From contig SMSO01000014.1 in the NCBI GenBank assembly GCA_004764695.1, forward strand, positions 3,733,148 through 3,797,147: DNA of 64,000 nucleotides. Direction: 5' to 3'. Positions 1-11,200 of this stretch are shown here, in pieces; positions within the stretch are counted from its first letter, which is position 1, and every line of letters starts with the position of its first letter. The notes beneath the pieces are model-generated. The model was not told where the DNA came from and ran no database searches. It was given only the letters and a program-made list of their open reading frames with translations. The position numbers and the translations under genes are program-made. Source of the DNA: Schizochytrium sp. TIO01. Its lineage: Eukaryota > Sar > Bigyra > Thraustochytrida > Thraustochytriidae.

Positions 1-2875
1 GAACCGCAAGCATTGGTACAGTGGGGGCAGAGGAGTCGCCGTAAATTTCTGTGGGACTAGGCGCAAACTGAGACTTTGAGATAATACTTTCCCGCAGAGT
101 CTTGACAACTTGCTCAACATAGCCATTTCGATTTGAGACATAGATGCTTCTGCCATCACTATCCTCAAATTGATTTTCCAATGGATGCAGATCAAGCAGC
201 TTTTTCTTGTCGCCACACCATAGTTCAGTTTTTGCTTCCCAAAACGTAGAGTCTTGAACTTGATGCTCAAATACCCATATGTGAGATGGCTCCTCCAAGG
301 CATAGTCTTTTCCATCACTGATATTATAAATGATGGGAACGCATAAAACATCACCTTGGTCTACAGGCTTATCTAATGTTGTATTGATGCGCCACACAGT
401 AAGAATTACTAAAGACTCTTCTGTTTGTAGTACCTTGCTGCGAAAGACAGATGTCATTAATTTTTGTGAAACGTCAGAAGCAAAGGCAGTAGTCTTGGAA
501 GCTAATGTATCTGTGAGAACTAGGTCTTTTGCCTCGTGAACATGTACTGTGAGTTGACCAGGAGCCGTGGTAGGAGGTCGAAACATAAGATCATCAGTAC
601 TGGTATCTGGGCGCAAATCGTGAAGAGATTGTTTCAAGAGATATTGCTCAAAAATTGACCGTACTTTAGCACGATCGATGACTGTGCCCGGATATGCTAG
701 TGCTTCAAAGTCGTCATCGGGCAGCTCACTTACACTGAAACCAAGACTGACAAGCTGATCCTTGAATTCAAAACGGCTAAGATCACCATAGCCCTGAAAT
801 GTGGCAAGAATTCGGTGTGGGCGAATGTTGTAGTGTGTGGCTAATTGTGTCAGCCTCTCTTTAAACCGTTCCGCTCTTAGGGACATAGTCCGGCTCTCTT
901 CACTCTGGTCTGTTTCTTGCGCTCCGGTATTCGGTAAGCTTTCATCACCACCGTTCAGAGCACCTGCATCTTGCAAGACAACTGAGCTTCTCCGTGCTGA
1001 GTTAGTAGCGGCAAACGGATCTGGGAGTATATTATTTTCGTCCAAACGAATTGGAAGTGCACTTTCTAAGCTCATTCGCTTATCAAAATATATTGTAAGT
1101 ATGAAGTTCTCTTCATGACCACGATCAAGCGTATGAGGAACAATTGCATAGTCTCCACGCATAAGTATAACCTCTTTGTCGCAGCTTGAGGAGTATGTAT
1201 AAGTAGGCTGCCACTCTGCAGGAGAGCTTCCAGCGATCGGCTCCGAGAGACTTGGTTTCTTTACACTATGCTTATTATGTGGATTAATATTGCATATCGT
1301 AAATGAGAAAAGCATATGGTGATCTGTCTTTCCTAGCTCGATTCTTCGATTTTTCAATGCCAGTTGAATAAAAACCCGTGTTTGCGGCTCTTCAATACGA
1401 ATTCGAAACATAGGGTTAGAAGTCCAGGTTTCACGATCAACACCACCTCCTGAAGTAGATTCCGTCCACTGGCCTTTGGCAACCAAGCCTCCAAGCCACT
1501 GCGAACCAATTGAAATAAAGTCACTTGGATTTGAAAGCACTCGAAGTTGCACGGACACGTGCATTGATGTAAACTTGCTCGCAAAGTCATTCCATGACAT
1601 CAGAAAGCAATCTTCTCGCTGAAGCTGGGTAAGAGGGAAAAGACTTTCCAGTTCTTTGGTATATTGTTTGAACTCTTGGCTTCCTTGGCTCCATGGACCC
1701 ATCCACTGACCAAACCCCCATGGGTTGTGTACAAGAACTATCTTTGTGTTATTTATTGTTTTAGCAGCGAGTAAACCATATGCGTGACGCAGCTCAAGGC
1801 CACGCAGGGCTGATGGCATCAAAGCGCTTCCTTCATCTTTGCTAGGACGGATACTTTTCCCTATTTCAGAGCTTCTCGACACTTGACGTCCTAGAGCATG
1901 TGATGGGAGTTGTTGCTGCATCGCTACGGCTTCTTTGCAATCCTCTGGTCTCACAAGACACCCAACTGCCGAGCCATAGTCGAGGGCAGTGCGCAATTGT
2001 CGCCAGACTACCTCCAAGTCGCGAAGAGATGAATTTGCATCCAAGGCACCCAATAAAACTTTTTGTGTCGCCCAACCAGTCAGATCCCGCAATGCTTGTT
2101 CCATAGCCCCTCCCGTGAGGCTGTCATAGCTAAAGTGGAGTTTTGCGTATGCCTTTTCTAGAAGTGGGAGCCAGACCTCACTGCTATTTCGAGTACGTGC
2201 AAAGCATGGCTGACCATCTGCACACGCAAAGATTGGGATTCTATCATCGATCACTACATAATACCAAGCACTATTTTTATAAAATCGGCAAACAAATAGG
2301 CCATAATCTTTGAAGTCATCAAATCGCCAAAAGATGGACTCAACTAAATTTGGACGCATAGCAGCTGCAGTTACGGCGTTAAGAAACCAACAATCACCCA
2401 GCTGACCTTGCACAATGGTCGCCTCTGAAGCAGGAGAATAGAATAGTTTTGCGTTCTTACAATAACATTCTTCATCGCCACGTTGAAGGAGTGAACTCAT
2501 TGCATCTCTTACATAGCTAGGTCTTTTCCAAACGATTTCCGTCGGCTTTGGATACCCGGGAGCACCTTGTCGCCCATTACGAAACAAGGACCGAGCCCCC
2601 AAAGGATCTGAAACATCTGGACCAAACTCGGGGTCGGTCCACTGAGCGCCTGCACGCCTTTTATTTATCTGTGCGATCTCAGACTTTACGAAGGCAGCGA
2701 CTCGTACCTCAACTCGTTTCTGAAGGCTTTCCAGGTCTCGAGGGGTTCTCTCCTTTGCATTTTCCTCCACGCCAAGTTCAATGCTTGCCACATCACCCTC
2801 TGAGCAGAACACTGTGCGCCTTCGCATAGACATGACGTCTTGAGCAGCAACTTGTTTGTCCGAAGACCACAACAT
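1..2875 (-). CDS. Calpain-type cysteine protease, 3' end cut by window edge
   Basis: The minus strand is open from about 2968 to base 1, so the C-terminus lies outside the window. From the ATG at 2873-2875 there are 958 residues. The papain-like calpain core is clear: the motif QGQLGDCWFL places the nucleophile at Cys162, RHAYG gives His364 and HNPWGFGQW gives Asn384, so the Cys-His-Asn triad is intact. The core is preceded by TDPEFGP and EIVWKRPS, both usual in calpains. The Cys-His gap of about 200 residues is longer than in classical calpains (about 157). A domain III-like stretch follows (MSWNDFASKFT, then GQWTESTSGG). A helical segment lies near residues 680-740, and a C2-like strand (QLTVHVHEAKDLVL) begins near 770. 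Calpains are intracellular regulatory proteases, mostly calcium-dependent. The reading frame stays open about 30 codons upstream of the chosen ATG with coding-like composition, so a further 5' exon is possible. The family call is secure; the exact subfamily is not. Confidence 0.9.
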   Translation of the reverse strand, partial: MLWSSDKQVAAQDVMSMRRRTVFCSEGDVASIELGVEENAKERTPRDLESLQKRVEVRVAAFVKSEIAQINKRRAGAQWTDPEFGPDVSDPLGARSLFRNGRQGAPGYPKPTEIVWKRPSYVRDAMSSLLQRGDEECYCKNAKLFYSPASEATIVQGQLGDCWFLNAVTAAAMRPNLVESIFWRFDDFKDYGLFVCRFYKNSAWYYVVIDDRIPIFACADGQPCFARTRNSSEVWLPLLEKAYAKLHFSYDSLTGGAMEQALRDLTGWATQKVLLGALDANSSLRDLEVVWRQLRTALDYGSAVGCLVRPEDCKEAVAMQQQLPSHALGRQVSRSSEIGKSIRPSKDEGSALMPSALRGLELRHAYGLLAAKTINNTKIVLVHNPWGFGQWMGPWSQGSQEFKQYTKELESLFPLTQLQREDCFLMSWNDFASKFTSMHVSVQLRVLSNPSDFISIGSQWLGGLVAKGQWTESTSGGGVDRETWTSNPMFRIRIEEPQTRVFIQLALKNRRIELGKTDHHMLFSFTICNINPHNKHSVKKPSLSEPIAGSSPAEWQPTYTYSSSCDKEVILMRGDYAIVPHTLDRGHEENFILTIYFDKRMSLESALPIRLDENNILPDPFAATNSARRSSVVLQDAGALNGGDESLPNTGAQETDQSEESRTMSLRAERFKERLTQLATHYNIRPHRILATFQGYGDLSRFEFKDQLVSLGFSVSELPDDDFEALAYPGTVIDRAKVRSIFEQYLLKQSLHDLRPDTSTDDLMFRPPTTAPGQLTVHVHEAKDLVLTDTLASKTTAFASDVSQKLMTSVFRSKVLQTEESLVILTVWRINTTLDKPVDQGDVLCVPIIYNISDGKDYALEEPSHIWVFEHQVQDSTFWEAKTELWCGDKKKLLDLHPLENQFEDSDGRSIYVSNRNGYVEQVVKTLRESIISKSQFAPSPTEIYGDSSAPTVPMLAV

Positions 2876-3919
2876 TTCCCTTCGCTGTGGTTCTAAATTA
2901 AGGTAGCCAAACAGATGGCGGGCAACCTCGCAGCCAGAGCACCGATTTGCAGAGATCCGCGCGGTCCTCCACGCGGCCGATCTCTAGCGCCTCTAGAGCT
3001 CTTTGCAATTCCCTCCCTCCAAATTGCTGCAGAGCAGGTTTACTACTCTAGTACTTCCTTCATGCTCATTCATGCACCCAAAGAAAGAACCCGGTACTCC
3101 ATTTATTACTATTACCCGACCACGAGTATTTAATATTATGTTTATATTAGAAGTCAACCTTGTTTTGGTAGGGTCTCTAACGCCGCTCAACGGTCGAATG
3201 CTTTACAAAAGAAGCCAAGAAGTGACCCAAGAGCTCAAGCGATGTAATTGAGACAGAATAGAATAGATCAGAAAGGTTGAATAGATGGATTAAGTCAATA
3301 TTATTGATAAATAAGTATTGTCGCCAATGGGATCTTTGTTATTCGTGACTATCATGGTAATGGCAATGAAAAAGGAGGAGATCCTGTTGATGGCAAACGT
3401 GTAGGGAGGTGGGGATAGACTGCAGATTTGAGAGCAGAGGAAAAATTGTTGATGCTTGAAACAGTAAAATGTATTACAAATAAAATAAGAGTGGCGTGGC
3501 CTATGTTTTAGACATAAGAATTGGGGGGATAAAGAAATTCTTTGATGGGGTTTACAAACAAATTTGCCCTGCTTAAAAGGTGCTGACATTTGAGAAAGAG
3601 AAAGAACCAATTGAAGAAAGTATAGTCCAAATTCCACTAAAAATGATATTTCGAGGCAAAAAATGGGTTTTGCTGACTTGAGTCTTCGAATCCGAATTCG
3701 TCTTCATGGGCCTTTCTTTCATGTCGTGTTGCCTGTTATTTATTATTTTAAAATAAGAATGATACTTTACTGAGCACTGAGACGGAAGAGGAGAAAAGAG
3801 AAATAAAACAGGCAAAACAGATTATGTTAATTTTTACTTTTTATTTGAACAAAAACCTAGAAACGATTGAAATGGGTACCAGTGTAATCCAAAAGCTGGG
3901 GCAATTTGCTGGAGTGATA
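2876..3919. other. Intergenic region, calpain 5' flank and phosphatase 3' flank
   Basis: No gene is supported here. The first 100 bases next to the calpain ATG remain open in the calpain frame and may hold the end of an upstream intron; a candidate acceptor TAG sits just before the open frame near 2985. Short ORFs on both strands are rich in Phe, Ser and His and look like chance reading of A/T-rich sequence. Two genes on the same strand flank the gap, so it should contain the phosphatase 3' untranslated region and the calpain promoter. Confidence 0.5.
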
Positions 3920-4705
3920 TTATGGCAGGTTAATGGAGGTTGTTGGTGTTAAAAGATCGTACATGACAGGATGCACTGAAGCATGTGCAAGGCCATCAGT
4001 GTTTTCATCTATTTCATTTTGCTGCTCCACAGGATTATTTACTTCAGGAGGCGGTAGTGCCATGGCACCAGGGCCGGACACTGTTGCTACGGAGTGAATC
4101 CATGAAGGGACCCATTTTCGCTTCACACGAACTTTGTTTACGTCAAAGAGTTCAATAAATTGTTGGTCCATGAATCGAGATTTGGGAGTAGAGAAACGAA
4201 TGTATTCATCAAGAATAGAGCACAGATTCCACCCGCATGCTTTGCGAAGACATCCCACCAAACAACCTGTTCGGTGTTTTCCTTTGTTACAGTGGATCAA
4301 TATTGGGTGATTTCGCACGTCCAAGAGCTGCTCGACAGCAAGGCGTATCATGTGCTCAGGAATGTCAACAAAAGGTTCCTTGTTACCTGGCACACCAAAC
4401 TGGAAGAGCCGCATATCGTGCTGATCAAGGAAAACCTTATTTGCGTGCGGATACTCTTCGAGAACGAGCGTCAAAATGCTCTTGAGACCAATGCGCTGGA
4501 GAAACGGGAAGTTTTTCATCTTGGGAAATCCTGACCTGTACACGCCAGGCTGCACCATTGCAAAGTTATCAGGAGCAATATATACAGTTTCTTCTGGCAT
4601 CACCTCAGGGCCTAATGCCAGCGTATTGTCGCGAGAGTTACCTCCGCTTCCATTGTCGCTATTGTGAAGCTGCAGCCCAAGTACAGCTTGCGTGGGCAGC
4701 GACAT
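3920..4705 (-). CDS. Siw14-like atypical dual-specificity phosphatase (PFA-DSP)
   Basis: From the ATG at 4703-4705 the protein has 261 residues. The catalytic signature HCNKGKHRTG follows the Cys-x5-Arg rule, with the nucleophile at Cys139 and Arg145. Upstream are FAMVQPGVYRSGFP and LKSILTLVLEEYP, which match the start of the plant and fungi atypical DSP fold, and PFVDIPEH, which sits in the usual acid-loop position. Relatives such as yeast Siw14 act in the cytosol on inositol pyrophosphates; others dephosphorylate tyrosine. Which substrate applies here cannot be told from sequence. The frame continues 15 codons upstream to a GTG without another ATG, and GTGCAG at its edge could be a splice acceptor, so an extra 5' exon is possible. 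About 75 residues follow the catalytic core and match no domain known to me. Confidence 0.87.
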   Translation of the reverse strand: MSLPTQAVLGLQLHNSDNGSGGNSRDNTLALGPEVMPEETVYIAPDNFAMVQPGVYRSGFPKMKNFPFLQRIGLKSILTLVLEEYPHANKVFLDQHDMRLFQFGVPGNKEPFVDIPEHMIRLAVEQLLDVRNHPILIHCNKGKHRTGCLVGCLRKACGWNLCSILDEYIRFSTPKSRFMDQQFIELFDVNKVRVKRKWVPSWIHSVATVSGPGAMALPPPEVNNPVEQQNEIDENTDGLAHASVHPVMYDLLTPTTSINLP

Positions 4706-5232
4706 CTTCTCTTTGGCCACTGCTTCAGTGACTTCTCGGCAACCCTGCACCGGGCAAACGACTACAGGTTAGGCCTACGCGTCGACGCGCTCAGCGCCAA
4801 AACAGAACGCCTCGATTTAAAGCAAGGCGTCAGCCACACAGGGCGACGGCTGCTTGCCACAGCCTATTTGGGCTTTGCTTTTGCTTTTGCTTTTGCTATT
4901 TTTTTGCTTTGCTTTGCTTCTACACTTCTGTGCTAAACTAATTAAATTTTGAAATTTAATCTTCTGTTATTATTACTATGAGGCCTACAGTTTCATTATT
5001 TATTTATCTTCAAATAAAAATGATAATCTTTGGAAACATTGGAAAGGATTTTTTTATTTTTTATTTTTTAATTTCTGAAAGCTAGAGTAGTCATTCCTTC
5101 CAATCTACTTTGACCAAGCTTGAAGACATTGCTGATGTTACCAAAATTCATCAAAATTATAGATTGGTGAATCGAAACGTGCGTGTCGTTGTAAAGTTGT
5201 AATCATTTACCATTTATTGATCTATTTCACTA
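4706..5232. other. Intergenic region with TTTTGC and poly-T tracts
   Basis: This holds the 5' flank of the phosphatase and the 3' flank of the deubiquitinase gene. It contains a TTTTGC-type microsatellite (4872-4919) and a T-rich tract ending in TTTAA near 5048-5082. No ORF worth naming is present. Confidence 0.5.
4872..4919. repeat. TTTTGC / TTTGC microsatellite
   Basis: Several imperfect copies of TTTTGC and TTTGC run in tandem just upstream of the phosphatase gene. Visible directly in the sequence. Confidence 0.8.
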
Positions 5233-8200
5233 CTACCTAGATAGAAGCTCGATAAAGTCTTCATACATACTAGCAAGAAGTTCCATATCTTCACAGGGAA
5301 GCTTCGGTACACCGCTCTCCCCTGCTGTGCTTGCACCGGATGATTGAGCTTCCCTCGTTACCTCCGGAGGATCTAGCTCTTGAAGAGAGACAGAACTAGA
5401 GTCTCGAGACACAGACACACACGAATGCAAGTGCTGCACAGTTTCGCCAAGCCAAGGCATAATCGCTGCCTCATTACGATCTTCGGGATTGAGAGGGAGA
5501 GGGAGAATTGGACGAGGCTGCTCCAAATAGAAGCTAAGCAGATAGCGAGTGAATTCACAGAGGTAAAGTGGGTTCGACGCATGTGTATCAGCAATCTCTG
5601 CAAAAGGTTGTCGCAAGGATAACTCTATGTGCTCCAAATCAGCAACGCTTCGAAGAATTTCTTCAAGAATAGCAAAGTATAGGCCCATACTCTGATAAGA
5701 AGCACCTGCAATGTGGCGAATAATAGCATCTAAAATTGTGACCTCAAGGTCTGGCTTGTGCTTGCAAACATAAGCATAAATTACGCCAATTGACTCAGCT
5801 GGTGTTTCCCTGGGGTTGCAGATTCGATGTTCTTGCTCAAATTGGTGTAAATACAAGAGTGCTTGTTCCAAAACGTCTGGAGACTGCAAGGCACACCAGC
5901 CCGGCAGGTCCCTTTCAGCTTCATCGCCTTCACAAAGTTCACGTATAACACCAAAAGGTTCCTTCCAATCAACTGCCATAGAACCACTAACTGATAATGA
6001 TTGTTGAAAAGGTGGTTCTGGTCCAAGCTCTGGGAAATCGCTCCAAACAGCCCGCAAAGGCGACAAATTACCCATAAATATGTCAATGGCATGGGCAATA
6101 ATGCATTTAGACACGAGAAAGTTTCTTGCATATTCCGAATGACGTGAAGCAGTACGAACAACTGCCCACCACTGCGTGTGATTTTGGAGATTACCTCGAA
6201 GGTAAACCGAGTTCAACACCGGGTCAATCAACTGCGAAAGAAAAATGTCCAATCCAGGCCATGGGGTGTCACTTTGTGCTAAAGACTCCGCTAAAAGAAG
6301 TCCGAGAAGGGCTCCAGCGCCTTCACGGACAATCTCAGAGACCTGCTGGAGTAAAAGATCGGGCAACAAGTTTTCAGAAGCACTCCGTTCTGCTATCAGA
6401 TCTAGACACGTCTGAGCAGTTCCAGGTTGAACAATTATCAGCCGCTGAAGACCCATCAAGAGATCTGGGAGTTCTGTGCGCCCAGACATTGAGCGCGCAA
6501 GAGTATCAAGAGCATATACCACTGCATCCATGGCAAATTGCGGGTCTTGTGGTGGACCTTGGTCAGCTAGAGCTACAGCTTTGAAAAGCTCCGTCACCCC
6601 TGGCTCAAAAACGCGTTGTACAGCTTGAGCAATTCGATTTTGGTGCAAAATAGAGTCCGTTAGCCCTTCTGGCATGAGCTTGAGCTTGACTATCTCAGGC
6701 ACAGCTTTACCGCAAGTAACAAAACTAGCGGCTTCAGCACCCATAAATTTAGCTTCGTCTTGAACCATTTGTTTACGCTCGTACACAAGCATATATGCGT
6801 TATTTGCGCTTGGAATCTCCACTCCATAGCTCGATGTACGCAAGCCACCGCCAAAGGTCGCCTCTTCTAGTGAACTAAGATCAAATGGTTTGACAATTCG
6901 ATCGTTAAACTCGAACCATTGTCCCTTGGTCGGCCCGAACCGTGAACGAATATAGGAATAGTAATGACCACTATTTAAAGAGGCACCCGAGTGTACAACA
7001 ACTCCTGCTAGTTCGAACTGGTAATAAGCCTTCCCGCGCTCGCCATACCGTTTTTCATCATTTGGATAACCCTTCCATTCTAAACCTTCTTTCGTGTAAG
7101 GGAAGAAGTCTATTTCGAGAGGAAACTCGAAACGACTGTTTATTTTCTCTGTCATAAAGGTTGTCCAGTTGAGACGGAAACGCTTCAAATGTACAAAGAC
7201 TACATCGGAAAGGTCAGCAATACATTGTCGTTTAAGTGTTCTTAATTTGGCATTCCCCCGCTCCTCCCAGCTATAATCATTGATCACTTCACCAGCAACA
7301 AAGTTACGCAGACTCTCGCGTAAAGAGGTTACACCATCACCAAGTTCTTGCGTAAGACAGTATTCCCTAACAGCCGGGTTCTCGCGATGCAGCCCGTCTG
7401 TAACGCTCGAGTCAACGCAAAGAAGCTGATTAGCAATGCTTACCCCAATTGCGTCAGAAATAAGCTTTCTCTGTCCAGATTGTTGTAACATTTCATCAAC
7501 CCGGTCGCACAAGGTGTTAAAAAATTCATGAGCATCCTGCTGCTCAAACAAATTTACAGGTTGGCCTTGTTCATCTTTGAAGACCTGGCACCATGCAGTT
7601 GGGTTATAGGCCTGTTTAATGCTCAAATCCAACGCGCCCATCATGCGCTGGAACTCGAGCAGCACCTCGCGCTGTTCCTGGGTTACAGGCGTATCAGTAT
7701 CTGTGTTTGCTTTGTTTGGTGGTGGTAGTCTTGCTCGCAAAATTCCATAACGTAAACGAGGAATATTGAACAGTTGTTGCACAAGACTATTCATATAGCA
7801 GATAAATCCCAGGTTCACGAGTCCTTGGAAACCACACGGAGCCCGTTGGTCAGTACCGAGCTCCACAGACCAACAAGCGCCTGACAGAGCAGCTATCTCA
7901 GAGCTAGCATCCGGCATGTCACTACTTGAAAACGTGGCGTTCTTTTGAGCTTGAAATTCATATAAATCCCTGAACGAAATTGTAGTAGCCTTACGGATGT
8001 AGGACCCAACCAAGCTGTTCCAGAGGCTTGGATGAACAATCACAGCCTCTGCGAGTACACGGAATGCACCCAATCTAACACCTTCCGGTGCAAGGCTGGG
8101 TGATTCTACATCAGCCCCACCGTCAGGGTATAGACATTCCGTCAGAAGGAGCTTGCAAATATGCTCAGCAACTTGAAGATCAGTCCTTGAGACGCCAGAT

Positions 8201-11200
8201 TTCAGGATATGAAAATAGCCTTCCAAAATGCGAGGGTTTATTAAATCTTCACCAGTTAGAATCTCGCGCACATTTTTTACCAAAGGAGCAAACACGTCAC
8301 TACCTTGTACATTTGCAAGAACCTCAGGGGAAGACATAAGGCCTTCAAAAAGCTTGAAATATTGGTCACACTCTGCGAGATCTGTTTCTGTTGGCAATTC
8401 AACACGAGAAAGTGCCTCGAGTGAGTGAGCACCAAATAACGGCTTTTCCCGTGCAAGGTGTTGAAATGCATTCCGGAATACAAATCGGGTTATGGTTGGA
8501 ATAAAACCATGATTGCAGACAAGACCGTTTTGTAAAAAAGGAGAGAGATATGCTGCAGAAGAGAGGGCCGGATCACGAGTAAGAGCCCATGTACCAATGC
8601 CAAATGCACAGAGATTAAGTAGTGAGCGTTTGATACCTGGAAGAAGTTCTGTATCCATGTTAGTTAAGACAACAGGGTGCAATACGAATGACCGAAGAGC
8701 GTTCTCTGCTGCGTTAGCTGCAGCTTCTATCTCACGTAGCCCAGCAACATCTCTGAAGAGATTCATCGCATACTGTAAGGACGAAAGTTCAGGCAGTAGA
8801 GTAGACTGAGTGTTGCCTACGCAGGCTGTTGAAAAGGGAAATGCGGAGTCCATATCCATCAACACCAAGCCAGAGAGATCTACTTCTTTCTGAAGTCGGA
8901 TCATTGTAGTAAGACGGGGCATAAGACTGTACACAAGATTCTCCATTCCCGGCCCTGTATGTTTGATGTAGGCAGCAACAGTGAAGAAAGAAATGCGAAG
9001 GAGTTTTGCAATTATAGAGAGAATCTGCGACGCGCGAAAATCTAGCATAGACTTTGCCTCGAGTTCTCCAGGAGCTCTTGCAATAACTTTAGTGAGCTGA
9101 TCCATGATGCACTGTATACCTTTTGCTTCAATGAACTGGTGGGCCAAACCACTTTTGGAAAGACCATTCCCTGGGGCAAATAGTGACTCGATGAGCTCAA
9201 TAGCATAAAGCAACTTAAGAAGTGATACCTTATCCTTTTGGACCTCTTCTAGCAGGCGGCCCATATCTTGAAAGCTTTCACTTGATGGCAAGGCCTGAAG
9301 AAGTTTCCAAACATCTGCAGAAAGGGTGTTTCCAGCATGCTGGTCTTCGGAGGACCCTTTCGAGACTGCTGCGTCTGCACAAACATCCAAGAGGTTGAAC
9401 AACATTTCCGAGTACTTAGAATTCGATGCCAAGATCACACTGGGTAAAACTGAAAGCTTTTGCTTTGCCAGCACGATTTCGCTCTCAGCTGGTGACCTCA
9501 GAGGAGGTTGCGTAAGCTCAGGATCAGCGTTGCCCCCAGGGACATCCATATCATTTGACTTTTGTTCCGAAGCTGCTGCTACACCAAAAATAAGAGATTT
9601 ACGTGCAGCCATGTCAGCAGCCACACCAGCAGGAGGCTTTTCACACGCCATGATCGTAACGCCAGGTGATAATCCATGCATGTCTCGGATGAGTTGAGCC
9701 CCTGTATCAAGCTTAATTTCTTTACCACCAGCGAAAATCCGTAAGCGCTCAGCGGACTCTAATCCAATAGTGTGGGCAATTTGTTCCCTCAGCCTCCACA
9801 CTGGGTCCTTGGTAGACAGCATAATGACGGACTTTGTATTGTGACCTGCGGAGCCTTTGAAGTTATTACTCACAGTAACTTCAAACGACTGTCCTACAGT
9901 GCTAGCAGAGTGAGGAGCGACAAACTCCCACGCTTCATTGCCTAACACTTCACAAAGAATTGATGTTTGCTTTTCAGTGAACTGTAAAAGAGGGCGCACC
10001 AGACCTAAACAGCGGATAGCTGCTCTTGATCCTTGCACAAATGACTCTTCCATAACACTAATTGCGGCCTGCAATTCACGCATTGCTTTCTCAACAAATG
10101 TTTTACGGTACTCCAGAGTCTCGTAAGTTTGAAGGGCTGCACCAAGATGCAGTCTGCAAAGCATATCTGCTGCGCGGCTTGACGTCTTATCCGACTTTGC
10201 ATGCAGAGCAAGATACCATAGCACATCTTCGCCTTGAAGGTGTTCGGACTCCAGGACTCGAACGCTATCCATAGAAGGTGTCGGTTCTCCTATATCATCC
10301 AACTCTAGCATATACATAAGACCGCTTGGGCGTCGCTGTGCAGGAGAAGCACTTGGCTTCGATGGAGCCCACGCGAGGTGACCCTTAGCACGATTCAATT
10401 GTAGCATTGCAAACTGTAAGCATGAGAACGCAGCCATAGGCCACGTGGTTTCACTCTCCTCAGAGACGCGCCAAAGCATTAAGTTGCCGATATGGTCTGT
10501 AAATATTGTGTCTAAGGTGACCACATCCAAACCCACGAATTTGTTGTCTCCCATCTTAGCTTTTGGTGCTTCGCTATCTGTTACTTCCGGAGCAAGGTAG
10601 TCAGTAAGGAGGAATGTAATGAAGCGGAAGCATGCCGTTTGTTCGTTAGACCTTGCTTGAGGGTTTTTAACTAAAGTTTCCCACAAAGATGCGAGTTGGT
10701 TTTCTGTAAGAACCAGATCAGACTCGTTTAGAAGAATGAGTACAAAGTCGAGCAAATGAGTAAGCGAAGAGCTATACTTTGCAAAATTGTATTTGAAGTC
10801 TGTGCAAAGTTCCTTGCACTTCCCAAAGCATAAATCAATAATAGAATGCCAGCGCTCTAGCCACGCAACGACATCCTCGCGAGATTCGCGTCCAGTCAGG
10901 TGTTCCTGCAGCTGGAAGTTTACCCTCGGCCCAAGTTCTTTACTACGGGGATAGCTGTAAATGACATGTTGAAGAACATGAAGAGCAGGCGCAATTACTG
11001 TTTCACGCTGTAGACACGCAAGAGCTCGACTTATCAGTACCTCTCGAAACGTACGGCCATCCTCATCAAGTCCACATCCGGCTGCAGCCGCCTGTGCAGC
11101 AGTAAGAACGTTGAACATGAGTGTCGCTTGGTCGCTGGTTAAAGAAACTTCCTTTTTTGACCCGGTCACATTCGGTACGCTTGGCCTTGTCTGTTCAGAC

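Noticed and set aside
3290-3815. Overlapping ORFs of 80-115 codons on the minus strand
   Set aside because: Phe/Ser/His-rich text from A/T-rich sequence between two genes, without family similarity.
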